A stretch of DNA of 64,000 nt from Aeolococcus sp035552595 (GCA_035552595.1 DASZKZ010000035.1:16205-80204), one strand, 5' to 3'. Positions 26,507 through 36,731 are shown, counted from the first letter of the stretch. A program made the numbers and translations. The notes: generated by a model not told the origin, from the letters alone.

Positions 26507-27703
26507 CTAGGAGAAGGCGTCCTCACCGGTGATGGCCTTGCCGAGGATGAGGGTGTGGACCTCCTCGGTCCCCTCGTAGGTGAGCACCGATTCGAGGTTG
26601 TTCATGTGCCGGACCACCGGATACTCGAGGGTGATGCCGTTGGCGCCGAGGATGCTGCGCGCCTCACGGGCCACCTCGATGGCGGCGCGAACATTGGCGC
26701 GCTTGGCCAGCGAGACCTGCACCGGGTGGAGCCGGCCGGCGTCCTTGAGAGCGCCGAGGCGGTGGGCGATCAGCCGGCCCTGCACCAGCGAGGTCGCCAT
26801 GGTGGCCAGCTTGGCCTGGGTGAGCTGGAATCGCGCGATCGGCCGGTCGAACATGCGCCGGGCCTTGCTGTATTCCAGGGCGGCTTCGAAGCAGGCGCGT
26901 GCCGCGCCCATGGCGCCCCAGGCGATCCCGTACCGCGCCTCGTTGAGGCACGACAGCGGTCCTCCCATCCCGGTCACTCCCGGCAGCACCGCCGACTCCG
27001 GCAACGCCACCGAATCGAGGTGGAGCTCGCTGGTCACCGAGGCACGCAGTGAGAGCTTGCGGTGAATGTCCGAGGCGGTGAACCCCGCGGTGCCGCGCTC
27101 CACCAGGAAACCCCGGACACCCTCTTCGGTGGTCGCCCAGACCACGGCGACGTCGGCGATCGAGCCATTGGTGATCCACATCTTGGCGCCGTTCACCACC
27201 CAGCCGTCGCTGCTGCGACGCGCGGTCGTGCGCATGTTCGCGGGGTCGCTGCCGGCGTCCGCCTCGGTGAGGCCGAAGCACCCGATCAGAGTGCCTGCTG
27301 CCATCTCCGGCAGAAACTTCCGCTTCTGCTCCTCGCTCCCGTACGCGTGGATCGGGAACATGGCCAGGGATCCCTGCACCGAGACGAATGAGCGCAGGCC
27401 GCTGTCGCCCGCCTCGAGCTCTTCGCAGGCCACGCCGTACGCCGTCGCGCTGGCGCCGGCGCACCCGTAGCCGGTCAGATGCATCCCCAGGAGGCCGAGA
27501 GAGGCGAGCTCGCCGACCAGTGCCCGCGGAAAGGTGCCGGCCTCGAAGTGGTCGCCGATCACCGGCAGGACCCGCTCGCGCACCAGCGCTCGCACCGTGT
27601 CGCGGATGAGGCGCTCGTCCTCGCCGAGCAGCTCATCGACGCAGTACAGGTCGCTGGGAGGCGGGGGCGCGACCCGCGGCCGGGGTGCCTGGGTGGTCGT
27701 CAC
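26507..27703 (-). CDS. Acyl-CoA dehydrogenase, glutaryl-CoA dehydrogenase-like
   Basis: This 398-residue FAD enzyme oxidises an acyl-CoA at the alpha-beta position. The FAD/substrate motifs are FGLTEADAGSDPANMRTTA and WITNGSIADVAVVWA. The C-terminal YEGTEEVHTLILGKAITGEDAF contains the catalytic-base Glu position of glutaryl-CoA dehydrogenases, and GYGCAGASATAYGVACEELE also fits that subgroup. If correct, it decarboxylates glutaryl-CoA to crotonyl-CoA in lysine/tryptophan/benzoate breakdown. Subgroup assignment is inference. The start is GTG. It is convergent with radC. Confidence 0.88.
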   Translation of the reverse strand: MTTTQAPRPRVAPPPPSDLYCVDELLGEDERLIRDTVRALVRERVLPVIGDHFEAGTFPRALVGELASLGLLGMHLTGYGCAGASATAYGVACEELEAGDSGLRSFVSVQGSLAMFPIHAYGSEEQKRKFLPEMAAGTLIGCFGLTEADAGSDPANMRTTARRSSDGWVVNGAKMWITNGSIADVAVVWATTEEGVRGFLVERGTAGFTASDIHRKLSLRASVTSELHLDSVALPESAVLPGVTGMGGPLSCLNEARYGIAWGAMGAARACFEAALEYSKARRMFDRPIARFQLTQAKLATMATSLVQGRLIAHRLGALKDAGRLHPVQVSLAKRANVRAAIEVAREARSILGANGITLEYPVVRHMNNLESVLTYEGTEEVHTLILGKAITGEDAFS

Positions 27704-27763
27704 CCGGCGATTGAAGCATGCCGCAGCACGGAGCCGCGGCTCGCAGCCGGTGGCGTCACGGCG

Positions 27764-28201
27764 TCAAACCAAGGCAGGTTGCGCTGAGGCGGCGCGAGCG
27801 GCGAGCACCTGATCGCGGAGCACCGAGTCGGTCGCGAATCCCGCATTGACGGCGGTTGCCCGGCCGGAGCGGTCGAGGACGACGGTGGTGGGGAGGGTCA
27901 TGACCCGGTACGAGCGCGCCACGCCGGGGTCGAGCGCGACGTCGATCTCCCGGATGGCGACGTCGTCGATGAGGCCACGCAGGCGCCGGAGCGCGGGACG
28001 CTGGGCGACGTGGCAGACGGTGCAATTCTCGCCGGTGAAGTAGAGGATGTCGGGGCTCGCGCCGCGGTTGGCTGGATCCGCGCCGTGGGGCAGCAGGGCG
28101 CCGATGAGGCGGCGCTGCCGGGAGCGCTGCAGCGCCAGCACCGCGGCTGCGAGCGCCAGGACCAGCAGGGCCGCGACTGGGGCGAACAGTGGCGCGGGCA
28201 C
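27764..28201 (-). CDS. Membrane-anchored thioredoxin-like protein
   Basis: This 145-residue protein has one N-terminal helix (LFAPVAALLVLALAAAVLAL) and a thioredoxin fold facing outwards. The redox motif is CTVC (FTGENCTVCHVAQRPAL), and the cis-Pro loop is MTLPTTVVLDRSG. It probably donates or accepts electrons to or from extracytoplasmic thiols. The GTG start lies 2 nt after the stop of the DUF4395 gene, so the pair is one operon. The longer in-frame version from 28795 overlaps DUF4395 and is rejected. Confidence 0.85.
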   Translation of the reverse strand: MPAPLFAPVAALLVLALAAAVLALQRSRQRRLIGALLPHGADPANRGASPDILYFTGENCTVCHVAQRPALRRLRGLIDDVAIREIDVALDPGVARSYRVMTLPTTVVLDRSGRATAVNAGFATDSVLRDQVLAARAASAQPALV

Positions 28202-28203
28202 GA

Positions 28204-28671
28204 TCAGCCGACGGCGGGACGGCGGCCGCTCAGCGGGAACAGCCCGACGCGCACCAGCTGGGCGTACACGATGCACCCGACGCAGACGTCGAAGGCGAAG
28301 TTGAGGAAGGCGAGGGCGATCACCACCCAGCCGAGCGTCCAGGCAGCGGTGAGGTGGCCGAGCACCGCGGCGATGCTGGCGGCGACCAGGAAGATCCCTC
28401 CCACCAGCTGCGCGAACCGGTGCGGCGCGGGGTCCTCGATCCGAACTCGCTGACGGACCCACCCGCGAGGCCTGAGCACTCTCGCGTAGATCGCACGAGG
28501 CAGGCTGGTGGCCGGCGACAGCGCGCCGCCTAGCAGCATCAGGGCAAACAGCGGCAGCGCGATGGCGGCGGCGGGGCGTGCCAGGGCGATCAGCCAGGCG
28601 ATCGCCAGGCCGGTGATGAGCAGCACCTGCCCCACCTTGAGAGGACTGCGATCGAAGGGGACGTTGGCCAT
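28204..28671 (-). CDS. DUF4395 integral membrane protein
   Basis: This 155-residue protein has four hydrophobic helices and DUF4395-like sequence (LVGGIFLVAASIAAVLGH, FNFAFDVCVGC pattern as LAFLNFAFDVCVGCIVYA). The cysteine pair CVGC (about residues 130-133) lies at the membrane face and is characteristic. DUF4395 proteins are often adjacent to thioredoxin-like genes, as here, which suggests thiol/disulfide electron transfer across the membrane; this is inference. The ATG at 28671 is preferred; ATG 28686 is also in frame. Confidence 0.82.
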   Translation of the reverse strand: MANVPFDRSPLKVGQVLLITGLAIAWLIALARPAAAIALPLFALMLLGGALSPATSLPRAIYARVLRPRGWVRQRVRIEDPAPHRFAQLVGGIFLVAASIAAVLGHLTAAWTLGWVVIALAFLNFAFDVCVGCIVYAQLVRVGLFPLSGRRPAVG

Positions 28672-28784
28672 CGGAGTGGAAAGCATACCCAAATGGTCGG
28701 GATTCCGCGCCGGCCCCGCCGGTGGCCGGAGCGGCTACGCTCGTCGCCGCGCAACGGCGCACCCCGTCGACCAGAGGATGCCCA

Positions 28785-29192
28785 GTGCCGGCCAAGAAGG
28801 ATGACCTCGATGCCCGCTTCCGCGAGGCGTTCGCCCGCGAGGCGGAGAGCGTCGTGCGCTGCCTCTTCTATGCGCGCCGCGCCGACGTCGAGGGCCGCGC
28901 CGACATCGCCGCGGTGCTCCGCTCGATCGCCGATGGCGAGATCAGCCAGGCCTTCGGCCACCTCGAATTCCTCGAGGAGGCGGGGGACCCGCTGGCGGGT
29001 GGGGGAGACGCGGCCGGGGACCTGGCGGCGGTGATCGAGGGCGAGGGCCGGGCGGTGGAACGCTACACCGAGCTGGCCGCCGGCGCTCGTGCCGCGGGGC
29101 GCACCGACGCCGCCGAATGGTTCGACACGTTGGTGGACGCGGAGTCCGTCCACCTCGGCGTGCTCCGTCGCGCTGCCGCGCTGGACAGCTGA
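28785..29192 (+). CDS. Rubrerythrin-like diiron protein
   Basis: This 135-residue ferritin-like four-helix protein has carboxylates spaced as in rubrerythrin: AREAESVVRCLFYARRADVEGR in the first helix pair, VIEGEGRAVERYTE in the second, and TLVDAESVHLGVL at the end. There is no C-terminal rubredoxin domain. It probably reduces hydrogen peroxide or stores oxidising equivalents. The GTG at 28785 is preceded by GAGGA. It leads a three-gene operon with DUF3501 and a lipoprotein. Confidence 0.82.
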   Translation: MPAKKDDLDARFREAFAREAESVVRCLFYARRADVEGRADIAAVLRSIADGEISQAFGHLEFLEEAGDPLAGGGDAAGDLAAVIEGEGRAVERYTELAAGARAAGRTDAAEWFDTLVDAESVHLGVLRRAAALDS

Positions 29193-29194
29193 CG

Positions 29195-29758
29195 GTGGAG
29201 CGGTTCGCCGGCGGCGAGGTGGTCACCGGGTCCGCATACGAGGCCGAGCGGGCCGCCGTCAGAGCTCGGCTGGCCTCCACGGCCGGGCTCCGCCGCATCG
29301 GTCTCGGGGACGGCGTGGTGCTCGTCTTCCACACTCGCGAGACCGTCCGGGCGGCCCTGCAGGAGCTTCTCCGCGCCGAGCGTGTGACGGATGCGGACCG
29401 CATCTCGGCGGAGTCCACCGGGTTCGCGGAGCTGCTCGGTGGCGATCATGACCTGGTCGCCACGCTCCATCTCGACGTCTCCGACCCGGTCGCCCTCGCC
29501 GACCGCGTCGCGGAGCTGGCGGGGATCGAGGAGATGGTGTGGCTCGACGTCGGCGGCGATCGCGTGCCGGCCACGGCGGACCCCGACGACGCCGCCTCGG
29601 GCGCCCACCACCTCCGGTTCCGGCTCGGCCCCGAGCAGCGGTCCCGTCTGCTCGCGGAGAGCTTCGCCACAGTGACCGTCGATCACCCCAAGTTGCGAGC
29701 CAGCGTGAGGTTGACCGAGGAGCAGATCCGCGCCATCGCCGCCGACCTACGGCGGTGA
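29195..29758 (+). CDS. DUF3501 family protein
   Basis: This 187-residue cytosolic protein has the family pattern. The N-terminus is AYEAERAAVRARLAS...RIGLGDGVVLVFHTRETVRAALQELLRAERV, where other members have a similar helix-strand motif. A mid-section around LVATLHLDVSD and a C-terminal FRLGPEQRSRLL...HPKLRASVRLTEEQIRAIAADL follow. DUF3501 genes are commonly found beside rubrerythrin-like genes, which is also the case here (2-nt gap). The biochemical role is unknown. The start is GTG. Confidence 0.8.
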   Translation: MERFAGGEVVTGSAYEAERAAVRARLASTAGLRRIGLGDGVVLVFHTRETVRAALQELLRAERVTDADRISAESTGFAELLGGDHDLVATLHLDVSDPVALADRVAELAGIEEMVWLDVGGDRVPATADPDDAASGAHHLRFRLGPEQRSRLLAESFATVTVDHPKLRASVRLTEEQIRAIAADLRR

Positions 29759-30150
29759 GGCCGGTGGGCGGTGGTGGGGCGCCGGCCCGGCCGCCGGCCC
29801 GAGCGCCGCTCACTCTCGCGCTGCTCGGGCTCCTGCTGGCCGGCTGTGGCGACACCACCTCGCAGCCCTCGTGGGTACCGTCACATCCCGGTACCGCGCT
29901 GCTCAGCTTCCAGACCACGGCTCCGGGCGTTTGTGCCATCACCGTCCAGTACCCCAACGACGCCCCCGCCGCCATCGGCTACCTGGGAGGCACCTATGTG
30001 CAGGTGGCCCGGCGGGCGCACCCGGCGGTGCCGACCGGCCGCGAGCTCGGACAGTCGGGTGAGTGGCGAGTGCTCCTCCTCACTGGCGGAGATCTCCTCC
30101 TGGTCACCCCCGGCGCCGCCTTCGACTACCGCCTCGAGGCCAACTGCTGA
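29755..30150 (+). CDS. Small lipoprotein of unknown function
   Basis: This 131-residue protein starts at a GTG that overlaps the DUF3501 stop (GTGA). The N-terminus has a short basic region, a hydrophobic stretch (PLTLALLGLL) and lipobox LAGC (Cys about 34). The mature part is beta-rich, with a repeated TYVQVARRAHPAVP / LLLVTPGAAFDYRLEANC pattern. It is translationally coupled with the rubrerythrin/DUF3501 pair, suggesting an extracytoplasmic partner. No family is recognised. Confidence 0.7.
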   Translation: MRPVGGGGAPARPPARAPLTLALLGLLLAGCGDTTSQPSWVPSHPGTALLSFQTTAPGVCAITVQYPNDAPAAIGYLGGTYVQVARRAHPAVPTGRELGQSGEWRVLLLTGGDLLLVTPGAAFDYRLEANC

Positions 30151-30327
30151 CCGATCGGGGGTCGGATTGATTCGGATCATGTAGGGAACGAGTATCCGAT
30201 CGAGAATCCCGTCGCGAAGCGACAGCGGCGCGCGAGGCGCGCCGAGGGGTGGGGGTGAGCGTGGTCGGATTGATTCCGACCAGGCGAGGGGCGGGGATCT
30301 GCCCCGCCCCTGTAAGACTCTCAACCC
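30151..30327. repeat. Hairpin-rich intergenic region upstream of the AAA+ pair
   Basis: Four perfect short hairpins lie in 101 bases. They are GTCGC-GAA-GCGAC (30211-30223), GGCGCGC-GAG-GCGCGCC (30227-30243), GGTCGGA-TTGAT-TCCGACC (30263-30281), and a 10-bp stem AGGGGCGGGG/CCCCGCCCCT with loop ATCTG (30287-30311). The 13-mer beginning GTCGGATTGATTC also occurs earlier at 30161-30173. The last hairpin ends just before a possible -10 box, AAGACT (30314-30319), 8 nt upstream of the next ATG. No ORF is convincing here. Confidence 0.7.
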
Positions 30328-32499
30328 ATGAGCGAGCGCGCCGACGTCCTGCCCTTCTCAGCGCTCGTCGGCCAGGACGCCATGAAGCAGGCCCTCCTCC
30401 TCAATGCCGTCAACCCGGCCATCGGCGGCCTGCTCATCAGGGGCGAGAAGGGCACCGCCAAATCCACCGCGGTTCGCGGGCTGGCCGCCCTCCTCCCCGA
30501 CGTCGCCGTTGTCTCCGGATGCCGCTTCCAGTGCGAACCGGGCGCGCCGGCGACCTGGTGCGAGGAGTGTCGCGAGCGCGCCGCCGCCGGTGAGGCCATG
30601 CACAGCGAGACGCGGCCCATGCGCGTGGTGGAGCTGCCGGTGAACGCCAGCGAGGACCGGGTGGTGGGGAGCATCGACGTGGAGGCGGCCATCAAGCGCG
30701 GCGAACGTCGCTTCGAACCCGGGCTTCTGGCGGCTGCCAACCGCAACCTGCTCTACGTCGACGAGGTCAACCTTCTCGACGATCACCTCGTCGACGTGCT
30801 CCTCGACGCGGCGGCCATGGGGGTCAACACCGTGGAGCGTGAGGGGATCTCGCTCTCACATCCGGCGCGGCTGATGCTGGTGGGAACGATGAATCCCGAG
30901 GAGGGGGACCTCCGTCCCCAGCTGCTCGACCGCTTCGGGCTCTGCGTCGAGGTCGGCGGCCTGCAGGCGCTCGACGACCGGGTCACAGTCATGGAGCGAG
31001 CCATGCGCAGGGCTGCGGTGCTCTCCAGCGACGAAGAGCGCGACCAGCAGCGGCTCCGTGAGGTGATCGCCCGTGCCACCGAGATCCTCAGCCTGGTGCA
31101 CATCTCCAGAGCCATGCGCCAGTTCATCGCCCTCATCTGCGTGGATGCGGGCGCCGTCGGCCATCGCGCCGACCTGGTGATCAGCCGCACCGCGCAGACC
31201 ATCTGCGCCTGGCGCGAGGCGGAGAGGCTGGTGGACGCCGGGCCGACGGATGCCGTGCGGGAGATGGAAGAGCTGGCGGTCAGCGCCGCCGACGTGGTCG
31301 CGGCCGCCGACCTCGCGCTGGCCCACCGCCGTCACGAACATCCCGCGTCCGACGGCAGCAGCGCCGCACCGGCGGCGGAGGCCGCGCGTGAGCGCATGGA
31401 GGAGATGCGTCGCGATGCGGAGGCATCCGCAGCTCAGTCGGATTCGACGGAGGAGACCGCGAACGCCGAGGCGCCCCAAGATTCGACGGCAACCTCCGAT
31501 CAGGGGGAGGGCGCCTCCCACGGAGACCAGGCTCGCGCCACTGAGTCGACCGCCACCGGCGCGCCCCAGCACTTCGCCGGGGAGCTCTTCCCGGTGCGCA
31601 AGATCAGCCTGCCCCGCGACCGGCGCAGCCGCAAGGCGAGTGGCAAGCGCACCCAGTCGAAGAGCCCAGACCGGCGGGGCCGGTACGTGCGTGCGGAGCA
31701 GAGCGAGCACACCTCGGACGTGGCCTTCGACGCCACCGTTCGCGCGGCGGCACCGCATCAGCTTCGCCGCCGTGAGGATGCGGCGGCCGCCGGAGTGATG
31801 GATGCTCCCGCTCTTCACCTCGAGCGCCAGGACCTGCGCCAGAAGGTGCGCCGGCGCCGCACCGGCACGCTCATCGTCTTCGTCGTCGACGCCAGCGCGT
31901 CGATGGACGCCGAGCAGCGCATGCAGGCCACCAAGGGTGCGGTGCTCTCCCTGCTTCGCGATGCGTACGTTCGTCGCGACAAGGTGTCGTTGGTGGTCTT
32001 CTCGGGACGCAGCGCACGCGTGGTCCTGCAACCGACGTCGAGCGTCGACCTCGCCGAGGAGCGCCTTCAGCGGCTCGCCGTCGGTGGCACCACGCCGTTG
32101 ACCCACGGACTGGTGGCGGGGCTCAAGGTGGTCCGGACCGAGCGCCTCCGCGACGCCTCCGTGTACCCGCTGATGGTTCTCATCAGCGATGGGCGGGGCA
32201 ATATCTCGCTCTTTGGTGAGGAGCCGTTGCTCGAGGCTCAGCGCCTGGCCGCGCAGATCGGGATGGAGCACGTGCGCATGCTGGTCATCGACTCGGCGCG
32301 CGATCACATCACCGCGACCCCGCTTCCCCGGGTCGGTGCCGCCACCACCCCGCCGCGTTCGCAGCTGTTCAGTGGCGGCTACGGGTTCAACGCCTGCCTC
32401 GACCTCGCCGAGCGCGCCGGCGGGGAGTATCTGGGCCTCTACGACCTCAGCCAGGGAGCGATTCTCGCCGGGGTGGAGCGCAGCCTGCGCGCCCGATGA
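30328..32499 (+). CDS. Magnesium-chelatase-like ChlI-ChlD fusion (AAA+ plus VWA)
   Basis: This 723-residue protein has an N-terminal AAA+ ATPase and a C-terminal von Willebrand A domain. Walker A is IRGEKGTAKSTAVRGLA and Walker B is LLYVDEVNLLDDH (about residues 145-157). A four-cysteine insertion C-x3-C-x8-C-x2-C occurs near residues 65-82. An acidic Ser/Glu-rich linker (about 350-410) and a basic patch follow. The VWA domain has the MIDAS motif DASASMD (about 520) and later ISDGRGN. This is the ChlI+ChlD architecture. No ChlH/CobN large subunit lies in the window, so chelatase function is not proven. Confidence 0.88.
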   Translation: MSERADVLPFSALVGQDAMKQALLLNAVNPAIGGLLIRGEKGTAKSTAVRGLAALLPDVAVVSGCRFQCEPGAPATWCEECRERAAAGEAMHSETRPMRVVELPVNASEDRVVGSIDVEAAIKRGERRFEPGLLAAANRNLLYVDEVNLLDDHLVDVLLDAAAMGVNTVEREGISLSHPARLMLVGTMNPEEGDLRPQLLDRFGLCVEVGGLQALDDRVTVMERAMRRAAVLSSDEERDQQRLREVIARATEILSLVHISRAMRQFIALICVDAGAVGHRADLVISRTAQTICAWREAERLVDAGPTDAVREMEELAVSAADVVAAADLALAHRRHEHPASDGSSAAPAAEAARERMEEMRRDAEASAAQSDSTEETANAEAPQDSTATSDQGEGASHGDQARATESTATGAPQHFAGELFPVRKISLPRDRRSRKASGKRTQSKSPDRRGRYVRAEQSEHTSDVAFDATVRAAAPHQLRRREDAAAAGVMDAPALHLERQDLRQKVRRRRTGTLIVFVVDASASMDAEQRMQATKGAVLSLLRDAYVRRDKVSLVVFSGRSARVVLQPTSSVDLAEERLQRLAVGGTTPLTHGLVAGLKVVRTERLRDASVYPLMVLISDGRGNISLFGEEPLLEAQRLAAQIGMEHVRMLVIDSARDHITATPLPRVGAATTPPRSQLFSGGYGFNACLDLAERAGGEYLGLYDLSQGAILAGVERSLRAR

Positions 32500-33590
32500 C
32501 GGACCGCGGCCGGGCGATGCCGCCAAACAGAGACAATCGCAGAATGCTCGTGGGTCGCTCCGTCTTTCCGTTCACCGCCATCGTCGGCCAGGAGCCGATG
32601 CGCCAGGCGCTGGTGCTCAATGCCATCAACCCGGCCATCGGGGGGGTGCTGATCCGGGGTGAGAAGGGAACCGCCAAATCGACGGCGGTACGCGCGCTGG
32701 CCCGTCTGCTTCCCGAGCAGGAGGTTGTCGTGGGCTGCCTCTTCGGCTGTGCGCCCGAGCCCGGCGAGCAGCAGTGCGCCGACTGCAGCACCCGCAGCGC
32801 CGGCGGAGAGGAGCTGCCCAGCGAGCCGCGCCAGATGCGCGTCGTCGAGCTGCCCATCAACGCCAGCGAGGACCGCGTTGTGGGGAGCATCGACATCGAG
32901 GCCGCCATCAAGACGGGCGAGAAGCGCTTCGAGCCCGGCGTCCTCGCCGAGGCCAATCGCAACATCCTCTACGTCGACGAGGTCAACCTGCTCGACGACC
33001 ACATCGTCGACGTGTTGCTCGACGCCGCGGCCATGGGGCTGAACACTGTCGAGCGTGAGGGTGTCTCGGTGTCGCATCCCGCCCGGTTCATCCTGGTCGG
33101 CACCATGAACCCGGAGGAGGGCGACCTCCGTCCCCAGCTGCTCGACCGCTTCGGTCTCTGTGTCGACGTGGCCGGGATCCGTGACGTGGCCCAGCGGGTC
33201 GAGATCGTCGAGCGTCGCGAGGAGTTCGAAGAGGACCCCGAGGCCTTCGCGATCCGCTTCGAGGCGCAGGAGAACGCCGAGGCCGACAGGATCTCCCGGG
33301 CCATCCGCACCCTTCCGGACGTGGAGATCGATCGCGACATCCTGGTCGGCATCGCCGCGCTCGGCATCGAGCTCGAGGTCGACGGCCACCGCGCCGACAT
33401 CGTGACCCGCAAGAGCGCCCAGGCGCTGGCGGCGTACGAGAACCGTGACCGGGCCACCTTCGAGGACGTCGAGCGGGTGGCTCCGGCAGTGCTCGCCCAC
33501 CGGGTCAAGCCGGCGGTGGCTGGGACCAAGCGCGGGGTGGACCTCGGCGAGGTGCTGCGCCGCGCCGGCGGGCGGGGCCCGGCCGCCTAG
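32496..33590 (+). CDS. Second ChlI-like AAA+ ATPase, paralogue of the upstream N-terminal half
   Basis: This 364-residue protein is closely similar to residues 1-300 of the upstream protein (FTAIVGQEPMRQALVLNAIN, GEKGTAKSTAVRAL, INASEDRVVGSIDIEAAIK, TMNPEEGDLRPQLLDRFGLC). It has the same C-x3-C-x8-C-x2-C insertion (CLFGCAPEPGEQQCADC). It lacks the VWA domain. The ATG overlaps the upstream stop by four bases. This is the expected BchI/ChlI size. The tandem arrangement suggests a heteromeric I:D ring with two ATPase types. Confidence 0.9.
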   Translation: MTDRGRAMPPNRDNRRMLVGRSVFPFTAIVGQEPMRQALVLNAINPAIGGVLIRGEKGTAKSTAVRALARLLPEQEVVVGCLFGCAPEPGEQQCADCSTRSAGGEELPSEPRQMRVVELPINASEDRVVGSIDIEAAIKTGEKRFEPGVLAEANRNILYVDEVNLLDDHIVDVLLDAAAMGLNTVEREGVSVSHPARFILVGTMNPEEGDLRPQLLDRFGLCVDVAGIRDVAQRVEIVERREEFEEDPEAFAIRFEAQENAEADRISRAIRTLPDVEIDRDILVGIAALGIELEVDGHRADIVTRKSAQALAAYENRDRATFEDVERVAPAVLAHRVKPAVAGTKRGVDLGEVLRRAGGRGPAA

Positions 33591-33612
33591 GGGTCTGCGG
33601 GGCCGGGCGCCC

Positions 33613-34878
33613 TCAGACCGCGGTCTCGTCCTCATCGATCACCGAGATGACGGGGCGTCGAGCGAACACGGTCTGGCGCATCAGCCGCTGCAGCAGGTTG
33701 GGCATCCGGTAGCTGGTCACGGGAACCGTCACGGGGTTGCGCTCGATGTTGCGACGCGAGATGTGGATGCCGTGCCTGGGCAGGATCTGGCGGAGATACC
33801 CCCAGGTGTCATAGAGACCGTTGCTCACCGATTCGTAGCCGTGCTGCAGGACCATGAGACGGGCGCTGTAGGACATCAGCTCATGGAAGAACATCTTCTC
33901 GTCGTCCGGCCGCGGCTCGATGAGCAGGATGTCGACGTCGGGATGGTTGTGGCGCACCAGCTTGATGTGATCCAGCAGCCCGTCATGGAGCATGCCCCGG
34001 AACACCTGGTTGTAGATTCCGCGCATGCCCATGTCGGAGAGGTGGTCGCCCACCAGCTGGCGCAGGCCCTCCGGGGGATCGAGGTTGCGGACATCCACCG
34101 GGACGATCGGGTTGATGGCGACGATCAGGGTCGCGCCGCGATCGACGGCGACATCGATCGCCGAGATTCCCTTGATTCCGCCGTCGACGTAGTCGACATC
34201 GTCAATACGCACCGGCCGGAACAGCATGGGGATGGCCGTGCTCGCCGCCGCGGCCATGGAGATGGGCACGTGGGCGTGCTTGTTGAATGCGGAGAAGACC
34301 ACCCGCTGGCCGGAGTCGAGCGCGCAGGCCACGATGTGGAGCTCGCGGTCGAGGTCGCGGAAATCGTTGCTGAATCCCTCCCGGGTGAGCAGGCGCTCGA
34401 GGAAGCGCACCAGCTCCACGTTGCTGAACACGCCCGACGGCAGAAGGGGGCTGAGCATGCCGAGGACGTCGACGGGATTGAGCTTGCCGGGGTGCCGGGC
34501 CAGCTCCCAGACGATCTCCTGGGTGAGTCGCGGCAGCTTCGTCAGCCGGGCAGCGGCTTCGGCGACGTTGGGGCGGTAGAGCCCCCACCGCGACGGCGGC
34601 CGGAGCAGCTGGTTGCTGCCCTCCACCCCCAGTGCCATCTCCGTGGGGGTGATGCCGCTGGCCAGCAGCGCCCCCACCATCGACCCCGCGCTGGTGCCCA
34701 CATAGACGTCGAAATCGTTGACGCTGCTGCCCACCAGGAGGTCGTCGAGCGCGCGCAGCGCGCCGATCTCGTAGGTCAGCCCGGTGATGCCTCCGCCGCA
34801 GAGCACGAGCGCCCGCTTCCCTCCGGAGGGATCGGGGGCGACGCGGCGCACGGGCCCGGCGCGCCTGCGAGTGGCCAT
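33613..34878 (-). CDS. Patatin-like phospholipase family protein
   Basis: This 421-residue protein has the patatin lipase elements: the oxyanion glycine run LVLCGGGITGLTYEIGAL, the nucleophile elbow GTSAGS, and the Ser-Asp dyad aspartate in VDYVDGGIKG. It probably hydrolyses lipid ester bonds. The N-terminal residues are basic (ATRRRAGPVRRV), and no signal peptide or membrane helix is seen. TATGAT lies 6 nt before its ATG. The C-terminal 130 residues have no obvious known domain. Confidence 0.9.
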   Translation of the reverse strand: MATRRRAGPVRRVAPDPSGGKRALVLCGGGITGLTYEIGALRALDDLLVGSSVNDFDVYVGTSAGSMVGALLASGITPTEMALGVEGSNQLLRPPSRWGLYRPNVAEAAARLTKLPRLTQEIVWELARHPGKLNPVDVLGMLSPLLPSGVFSNVELVRFLERLLTREGFSNDFRDLDRELHIVACALDSGQRVVFSAFNKHAHVPISMAAAASTAIPMLFRPVRIDDVDYVDGGIKGISAIDVAVDRGATLIVAINPIVPVDVRNLDPPEGLRQLVGDHLSDMGMRGIYNQVFRGMLHDGLLDHIKLVRHNHPDVDILLIEPRPDDEKMFFHELMSYSARLMVLQHGYESVSNGLYDTWGYLRQILPRHGIHISRRNIERNPVTVPVTSYRMPNLLQRLMRQTVFARRPVISVIDEDETAV

Positions 34879-34884
34879 CTCCGG

Positions 34885-34912
34885 ATCATATGGGAGCGGA
34901 CGCGGCTAGCAT
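34885..34912. promoter_or_regulatory. Divergent leaderless promoters between the patatin gene and lepA
   Basis: TATGAT on the minus strand (34885-34890) lies 6 nt from the patatin ATG. TAGCAT on the plus strand (34907-34912) lies 8 nt from the lepA GTG at 34921. Only 42 bases separate the start codons, so each -35 region must overlap the other promoter. Confidence 0.45.
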
Positions 34913-34920
34913 GGCCGCTC

Positions 34921-36729
<1,809 letters not shown>

Positions 36730-36731
36730 GC

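Noticed and set aside
33445..34920. In-frame upstream extension of lepA giving 1094 codons
   Set aside because: The extra 492 codons are antisense to the patatin gene. LepA has its normal N-terminus at the GTG 34921.
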